Below, in pieces: positions 58,082 to 64,000 of a stretch of DNA of 64,000 bases. Origin of the DNA: Elmis aenea (Eukaryota > Arthropoda > Insecta > Coleoptera > Elmidae). A program made the translations under genes and the position numbers. The DNA lies in NCBI GenBank assembly GCA_947652605.1, contig OX393581.1, positions 11,226,640 to 11,290,639 of the forward strand, read 5' to 3'. Every line of letters starts with the position of its first letter. Within the stretch, counting starts at the first letter, position 1. Below the pieces are notes generated by a model that worked only from the letters and a program-made list of their open reading frames with translations, searched no databases and was not told the DNA's origin.

Positions 58082-59355
58082 CTGTAGAGATTTGTTTCTA
58101 CAAAAAAAAAACTAGATTTTACTAATGATCATTATGTTGTTTAAAATTTGTCTTTTAGTAACGATTTTTTAATAACACTATTGTAAAGAGATTTTGTTAA
58201 TTCAAAAGTAAACATTTTGAATTCTTAAATAAATTTAATATTAATACATAATTTAAAAATTGAAAAGTAAATACATTTACAAGCATAATTAAAAATTTGC
58301 TTCGATTTTAGTAGACACAGATAACCAATATCTGTGAAGTTTTTCAAATTTGTGACAAATGCATTATCATTTTTATGAAAAACAGTTGATATTGCATAAT
58401 GCAGTTTTGTAAAAAAAACATGAAATCTGTGTGAGTTTGCAAATTAACTAACTGTTCTTTTACACAAATAGTAATGACGCTAAACGTCCATTTAACTTAA
58501 ACCTATTAATTAATAAAGCGATTTCACTTAATCAATTAATACGCAATTATCTGTTGTTGTTTATCGTTAATTAAAACGTAATTTGCACGTCAGCATATTA
58601 AATTAAAATTTAATTTAAACCACTTCAGTGCCAAATGTATATATGACAGATAATTGCAAATCGTTTACATAATTGTCTTATTTTAAAGACAGCTTATAAT
58701 AACATATCAGAAACTTAGCAGAAGTGATATTGTCAATCGCTTAAAATAAACAAAAATCAAATTTCGTTCGTACATGCAAATAAATTCTGCAATTCAACCA
58801 AAAAGAGTAAGAAAGTATATTTATTGAACTCTTTTTACTATCTTCTGGGCGCGATATAATAACCAAATAATTTTGGCGTTCAAGTATTAATCTATTACCA
58901 ATTAATTTTGATTTCTTTTAAACTCAGTAAAAGTTGCAAACCATCCTGTAATGCATCACAACGCTTATAATTTGCTATCACTTATATTCAACAAACATGA
59001 GCTAATAAAAACGTAAAGTTTCTTGAACGAAAAAAGTTCTAATTGGATAAAACACTTGACAGTGCGGGCGCCCGTCGCTAACTTCACAACTTACTGTAAT
59101 ACAGCGAGACTACAAGATAATCGATGTTAGTTTTAAAAATGTGAGTGTGTTGAAAAGTATATTCGTCTTGTTTTTTACGTGAGGGAAACAAGCAAACTAG
59201 ACTGTGTTTGAATCAAATTTAGTGCAACAAAATTATGATACTACACGTAAAATATTGCATTTTTTTTCCACATCGACAACATATGGTGCATTCTACAATC
59301 AAATTGTTTATCAGTTCCTAAAGCAAATCTCCAGGGTAAGGTCTTAGTTTTATAA
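58082..59355. other. Unannotated AT-rich interval
   Basis: No frames or element ends recognised. Confidence 0.45.
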
Positions 59356-59359
59356 AATT

Positions 59360-59520
59360 GTTAGCTCGATTTTGCAGCATGACAAATTTCAAACTGATGG
59401 AGCTATTTTGGCCAAATACAGCATGGTAAAAATGGACCATCCACCTTTCTCACCTGACTTGGCTATCCGCAGAATTCTTCTTCCCTCAAGTAAGAACTGC
59501 GCCCAAGGTAGAAGATTTAA
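59360..59520 (+). pseudogene. mariner transposase fragment
   Basis: Reads QHDKFQTDGAILAKYSMVKM then DHPPFSPDLAIRRILLPSSK, matching the mariner stretch 'HDNAxxHxAxxxxxFLAKYxxxxMDHPPYSPDLAPxDFFLFPKxK'. The catalytic HDNA motif is HDKF and the final aspartate region is decayed. No termini. Confidence 0.65.
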
Positions 59521-59670
59521 CTCTTACCTACCCATTGGGTAGTAAAGCAAATATTTGTTTCGCCTGTTTTTAATGTTATTGTAGGCCATATGTTAACGTT
59601 CCCTTCAACTATTTGACATTTCTGAATACAGCAAGCTTTTCTTTAGTAAGTGAAGTTGCTTTCGGTGCTT

Positions 59671-60270
59671 GCCACTAGAATCTGATTAAGGACGTGTTTA
59701 TTGTATCAAGAACATTAAAACTAAATGTTTTGCAGAGTTATACGTACTGGCTATTTCCTACGAAAAAAATAGAAGAAAAACTGAAACTGAATAATAAAAG
59801 TAATTTTTGCGATCGCGTTAGCTATGAAACCGTCAAATCGAAATTCTTCTATTTATCAATGCGTGCATCCTTTGCAAGTAAAATGGTGCAAAGTTTCTGC
59901 AAAAATCTTGAACGGTTCCGAAGAAAAACGTCAAGAACGAAACCCCTGCAATAGCGCTATGATTTAAGAAGATGTGGCATATGTGGACCTCGTTTTTCGT
60001 GTTTCTTAAGATTTTTTTAAAAACTTTGCATCATTTTATTTGCAAAGGATGCGCGCATTGGTATATAGAAAAATTTCGATTTTATCTCTAAAGGTTTCAT
60101 GGCCAACACGATCGCAAAAATTACTTTTATTATTCACCTTTTCAGTTTTTTCCCTAATTTTCCGAAGTAAATGGCCAATATAACTCTGCATAACATTTAT
60201 TTTTGATGTTCTTGATGCAATAAACATAGTCTTGATCAAATTCTAGCTATAACATATCGTGACCCTCCCT
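59671..60270. mobile_element. Foldback-type palindrome, second copy
   Basis: Homologous to 13275-13973. Arms about 59671-59957 and 59985-60270, centre about 28 bp. The right terminus inverted reads agggagggtcacgatatgtt; the left terminus has lost its first 20-25 bp. Frames in both arms (86 and 67 codons) are inverted images of each other and not genes. Confidence 0.8.
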
Positions 60271-60307
60271 ATTTAGAAACTACACTTTTTAAATTTTAAA
60301 AAGCGTT

Positions 60308-60765
60308 TTTGCCTAACCACTAACAAAATGGTGCGTCGTGGAGGTATTGATGACCATGAACTCCTTAAAGAATTACGAAATGAAGATGAAGATGAAATGG
60401 GAGTGAATTTTTGATTTCTGGTTGTGATTTTGGTAAGGAAGAGGATTTAAAGGATAGTAATAGTAGTGATGACTTGATGAGAGTAATAGATGTTTGCATT
60501 ATAAATAGCTTCGCATAATTTGATGTAACAAATAGAGCAGCATCTAGAAAACACATACATATAGCTCCATTTCATCAGAAATAAAGTCTTGCAACATATG
60601 ATAGTAAGATTAGAAGACAAAAATTTTGATTTACACCTTAAACTGCCCAAATAACATTCACGGACAAGGGTTAAGGATATTGAAGTCATTAGAACAATGA
60701 TCACTAGGGACTGTTTCCAAAAGCCTTTGGAAAGCAACAAAACATCTGTTAAAGTGGAACAAAAT
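60308..60765 (+). pseudogene. Possible piggyBac-like transposase N-terminal relic
   Basis: MVRRGGIDDHELLKELRNED then, shifted, SGCDFGKEEDLKDSNSSDDL give an acidic serine-rich N-terminus, and downstream DIEVIRTMITRDCFQKP resembles the 'MSRNRFxxI' helix start of piggyBac transposases. Frames shift and stops occur. No TTAA-flanked ends were found. Weak. Confidence 0.3.
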
Positions 60766-62029
60766 TAAGTTGATTAAAAGTACAAAAATTTTTTGTTGAC
60801 TTTTCCTTTCCATCGCACCAGTCCAAGAACTTTAAACCTACACCTAGCACATCAACAAATTAAATTTCTTTTACAGGAACAAATGTGTAAAATTCACGCA
60901 CATAAATCAAGTAGTCTTTCTTTCACCGTGATAATACACGCTCTCACACCAGCGCAAGACCAACTGAGGAAATTTGGCACATAATAGTAATTACAAGTTT
61001 ACATCATCTTCCATATCAACCCCTATTTAGCGCCTTCGAACTCTCACGTCTTTCCATAACAAAACAAACGCGTTCTAGAACATAATTTCAGTTTGTACCA
61101 CAAAATAAAAAGTGGCGTAAAGATATGTCTTCGTTGTCACGATGTGAGGTTGAATCGTTTCGAAGTCATGGAACTTTTTTAACGTCGAACAGTTAAGTGG
61201 GGCGCAAATGTGAATATATCGAGAAATAAGTGCTTAGATACAAAGGTTATCTTTATTAAATTTATTTACATACCTGCACCCATTTTGCATTTTTTTTTCA
61301 GCACATCCTTGCATTTGTGCTTTTATATAATGCTTTATAAGGGGCACAAAACGTAGAGAGTTGGGCACTGCAGAAACAGACCTAGGCTTTAAAAGGTTCA
61401 GATCGGTAATTAAGCTCAGCTTGAATGGGAGCCATTAGGCTTTACAGGGAGCTTTTAAAAAACCACAAAACCGCTAACAATAAATAAAATGGTGATTTAA
61501 TTAGACTTTTTAGTTTAAACGTTCCCTGCGTTCATTCGCTTACTTTAATATAAATTATGGAAATCCGGCGCTGTTATCTTCTCAGTAGCAAAGCAAAAAG
61601 GCGCTTTAATAAACTGACCCAATAACCTTGCTTAAATTTTCGTGATTTCGGGATGTATTTTCACCCAATTAAATTATATCCTTTAATTAGATTTAAAACT
61701 GCATTTTAAACTTTTTAAAACGACTGGTTTTTCCTGAGAATTAGTTTCAGACATTTTTAAACAAAGGAATTCGCTTCAGAGGCATAAATTTTAGGTAACA
61801 GGAAACACTCCAGGCGCATAAGCAACGTTTAAAACGCGCATTTCAAGTAATAGCATTTCCTGTTTGTATAGCAGCTATGTGCAAATTCGTTCTAGAAATA
61901 GAAAACTAAAACACTGTTTCATATATCAAGCTATATAACGAGTTACTTTTGCAAATCTGTACATTTCAATTAAATTTTGATATTTTTTAATGCAAATATG
62001 TCTTAATAATGGTTAAAATAAATCTTTAC
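60766..62029. other. Unannotated interval
   Basis: The short frame at 60793-60984 has no family signature. Nothing else recognised. Confidence 0.4.
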
Positions 62030-63375
62030 TGTATCCTTTGCATATTTCCAACTAATACCAATGAATACAAAACAATTAAGCAAGAATATGAACAAGAAAT
62101 TACCGAAGCGGAGTTGGATAGAGCAATACATAAAATGAAAATTGGAAAAGCTACAGTTCATGATGGTATTTGTACATGGGAGTAGATGGAAGGAAAATGC
62201 TGCTAAGTAGTAAATAAAGCATGGCAGGAAAAAGGTATTTCAAAGGACTGGGAGGTATCTATAATAACCGATATTCAAGACTGGTGATAACAAAAAATGC
62301 AAAAATTATAGACATATCACTTCTTAGTGTAGTAGAAAAATTATATGAAAGAATTTTGGAGGTGAGATTAAGGAAAAATTTCGAAAGGAATTTGAAAGAG
62401 GCGCAATGTGGCTTTAGACCGGGTAGAATCAAGCAGGATTAGGTGAAAAAACAATGGAACATACTTGAGTTTTATCGATCTGTCTAAAGACTTCGATAGA
62501 GTGCCAAGGAAAAAGATCTGGAAGATATTGAAACAAGGTAGAGTGGGAGAAGGTTTGTTAAACGCCATCAAGAGTTTATATAAGAGTAGTACAAATTATG
62601 TGCGAACCCATAACAGCAGTTCCTTATTTATAACAACAGTGGGAGTAAGACTTGCAACTCAATCTAGAAGTATGGGCAGATATATTAAGAAGATATAATA
62701 TTAATATTAATATAACAAAGACAAAGGCTATGGTTATCGCGAAAAATCATGAACCAGTTACAATTGTGCTAGACCAAAACATTAGAATAGGTATCGAATT
62801 TTAAATATTTAGGAACAATCATCGCAGAGAATCGTAAGTTGGAAGAAGATCTTAATAATAGAATAGCGACAGCGACCAAATTTTACTACACCACTAATAA
62901 ATGTTTGATAAGCAAGAAGGAGTTATCAAAAGAAACGAAGACACGAGTTTTTAATGCATTGTACATACCCATTCTCACGTACAGTTCGGAAACTTAGACA
63001 CTAACACAAAGGCAAAACCAAAGAATACAGACACAGGAAATGAGATTTCTGAAAAGAATAGAGGGATGTAGACTGATCGATAAAATCAGTAAGGAAGAAA
63101 TTCGAATAACAGATATTAAGAAAAAGATGGAGACGAATCAATTAAGATGGCGCTATTACCCATGCGATGGAAAATGAAAATGGAGATAAAAATAAATAGA
63201 GGAAGAACAAAAATTAAATAGGAAATTGAAGTGAGGCAGAGACTAGAAGAACAAGGAGTCAACTGAAGAGATGTGCCACAATTAGCTAACGATAGGCAGG
63301 AGTGAAGAAACTTAAAACAGAAATAGAAAAGCGTACCTCGAATGGTTCAAGAGGAACCGATTAAGAAGAAGAAAA
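62030..63375 (+). pseudogene. LINE ORF2 relic
   Basis: Ordered blocks with stops and shifts: EYEQEITEAELDRAIHKMKI (about 62085), AWQEKGISKDWEVSIITD (62220), the YRGIS-like region (62300), LSFIDLSKDFDRVPRKKIWK (62460, motif A), LLNAIKSLYKSS, a decayed thumb, KFYYTTNKCLISKKELSKET (62880), FNALYIPILTYSSET (62950), EMRFLKRIEGCRLIDKI (63040), then a basic end. The YADD block is deleted. Same family as 20035-21215 by shared blocks. Confidence 0.75.
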
Positions 63376-63456
63376 TGATTTAAAACAGGCTTAATGTTTT
63401 TATAGGATAATCAAATAAGATAGTGTAAAAAAAATATAGTGTGTTGTATACATATA
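63376..63456. other. Junction between two LINEs
   Basis: Short AT-rich spacer between the relic ending near 63375 and the poly-T run that starts the minus-strand Jockey-like element. Confidence 0.4.
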
Positions 63457-64000
63457 TTTTTTTTTTTTTAGGAATCCCTGTTTATTTACAATCTGTTGCT
63501 TTTGAACAATAGGTAAATGTTGTGTTAGCTTAAACTAAACTAAAACTAAACCTAAACTAAACTTGCTGAGAACAGTCCATTGACGGTTCTCTTCCTTGTA
63601 CTATTATCTACCTAATTATTTAATTACAATGTGGAACGTATCAAAGCGTATAACTAATCAAATCTGGTAGGTAATTCCGATGGTTTAAACCGTTTGAGTC
63701 TTCTGATTTCATCGTTGTTTTCTAAGAGTTGTGTGGCTAGGATGTTTGGATGCACAATAAGTCTGTCTTGGTATTTCACATAGAACCTTTTAATTTCTTC
63801 ACGCACTGTTTTAATTTTAAGATCACTTTGAATTATGTAATTAGGCACATACCATGGCGCATCCACAATGCTTCTTAGTACTTTGTTTTGGAATCGCTGG
63901 AGGATTTCTATGTTAGAATTGCTGGCAGTACCCCAGAGCTGAATGCCGTATGACCATATAGGTTTTACTATGGTTTTGTAAAGCAGGAGCTTGTTTCCAA
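63457..64000 (-). mobile_element. Jockey-like LINE, 3' end, continues past the window
   Basis: A run of 13 T (63457-63469) is the poly(A) tail of a minus-strand element. About 180 bp of 3' untranslated DNA follow, then the open C-terminus of ORF2 from 63654 to the window edge. Poly(A) plus this ending indicate a target-primed retrotransposon insertion. Confidence 0.8.
63654..64000 (-). CDS. Jockey-clade reverse transcriptase, C-terminal 115 codons (partial)
   Basis: The frame is open from the window edge to the stop. Text in order: GNKLLLYKTIVKPIWSYGIQ, LWGTASNSNIEILQRFQNK, VLRSIVDAPWYVPNYIIQSD, LKIKTVREEIKRFYVKYQDR and RRLKRFKPSELPTRFD. This is the conserved thumb and tail of Jockey-type ORF2 ('LLYKxxIRPIWTYGIQLWGxxxxSNxxxIQRFQxKxLRxIxxAPWYVxNxxIxxDLxIxxVxxEI...RLxRxxPxDL'). 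The palm and endonuclease lie beyond 64000. No stop or shift is visible, so it is less decayed than the other LINE pieces and may be a recent copy. Confidence 0.85.
   Translation of the reverse strand, partial: GNKLLLYKTIVKPIWSYGIQLWGTASNSNIEILQRFQNKVLRSIVDAPWYVPNYIIQSDLKIKTVREEIKRFYVKYQDRLIVHPNILATQLLENNDEIRRLKRFKPSELPTRFD

Noticed and set aside
59694..60239. 86- and 67-codon frames in opposite strands
   Set aside because: They are the two arms of the foldback palindrome read in each direction.

Overview
This is an AT-rich eukaryotic window. It is almost certainly arthropod, most likely insect, DNA: Tc1/mariner, pogo, hAT, piggyBac and PIF/Harbinger transposon pieces are interleaved with degraded non-LTR retrotransposons and many short TA-flanked inverted-repeat elements. 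The lineage cannot be fixed from sequence alone. No bacterial operons, rRNA, tRNA, CRISPR or virus-like genes were seen.

Only one locus looks like a possible host gene: an intronless C2H2 zinc-finger ORF of 466 codons on the minus strand (27659-29059). Two transposon ORFs are long and open. One is a 709-codon LINE reverse transcriptase lacking its endonuclease (36103-38232, +). The other is a 183-codon hAT C-terminal fragment inside an element with an 8-bp target duplication (32394-33534). The 3' end of a Jockey-like LINE runs off the right edge (63457-64000, -). Everything else recognisable is decayed.

Layout. 1-2750: Tc1/mariner relics, a hairpin and two opposed mariner fragments. 3960-7440: LINE relics. 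11375-13973: LINE fragment, long-palindrome MITE half, foldback palindrome. 15622-19943: a TA-flanked family A element interrupted by a MITE, a pogo-derived MITE, and a 350-bp duplication. 20035-21215: LINE relic. 22491-23847: foldback-like element with minisatellite arms. 25319-27584: pogo-like element holding nested palindromes next to the zinc-finger gene. 32386-35431: four hAT insertions with readable target duplications, three nested in each other. 39690-41770: hAT transposase relic broken by two MITEs. 43190-46565: LINE split by a hAT, split by a TA element, split by a pogo MITE. 47128-48851: third family A copy, interrupted by a hAT relic. 51620-56310: Harbinger fragment and two related HTH-transposase-derived elements. 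57510-58077: miniature piggyBac. 59360-63375: mariner, palindrome, possible piggyBac and LINE relics.

The genes do not form a pathway. The window reads as a record of successive insertions, and nesting gives relative ages. I found no convincing new biological system. The most distinctive signals are the deep nests with intact target duplications, short TA elements that repeat their own terminal phrase internally, and miniature elements that keep a recognisable scrap of the parent transposase.
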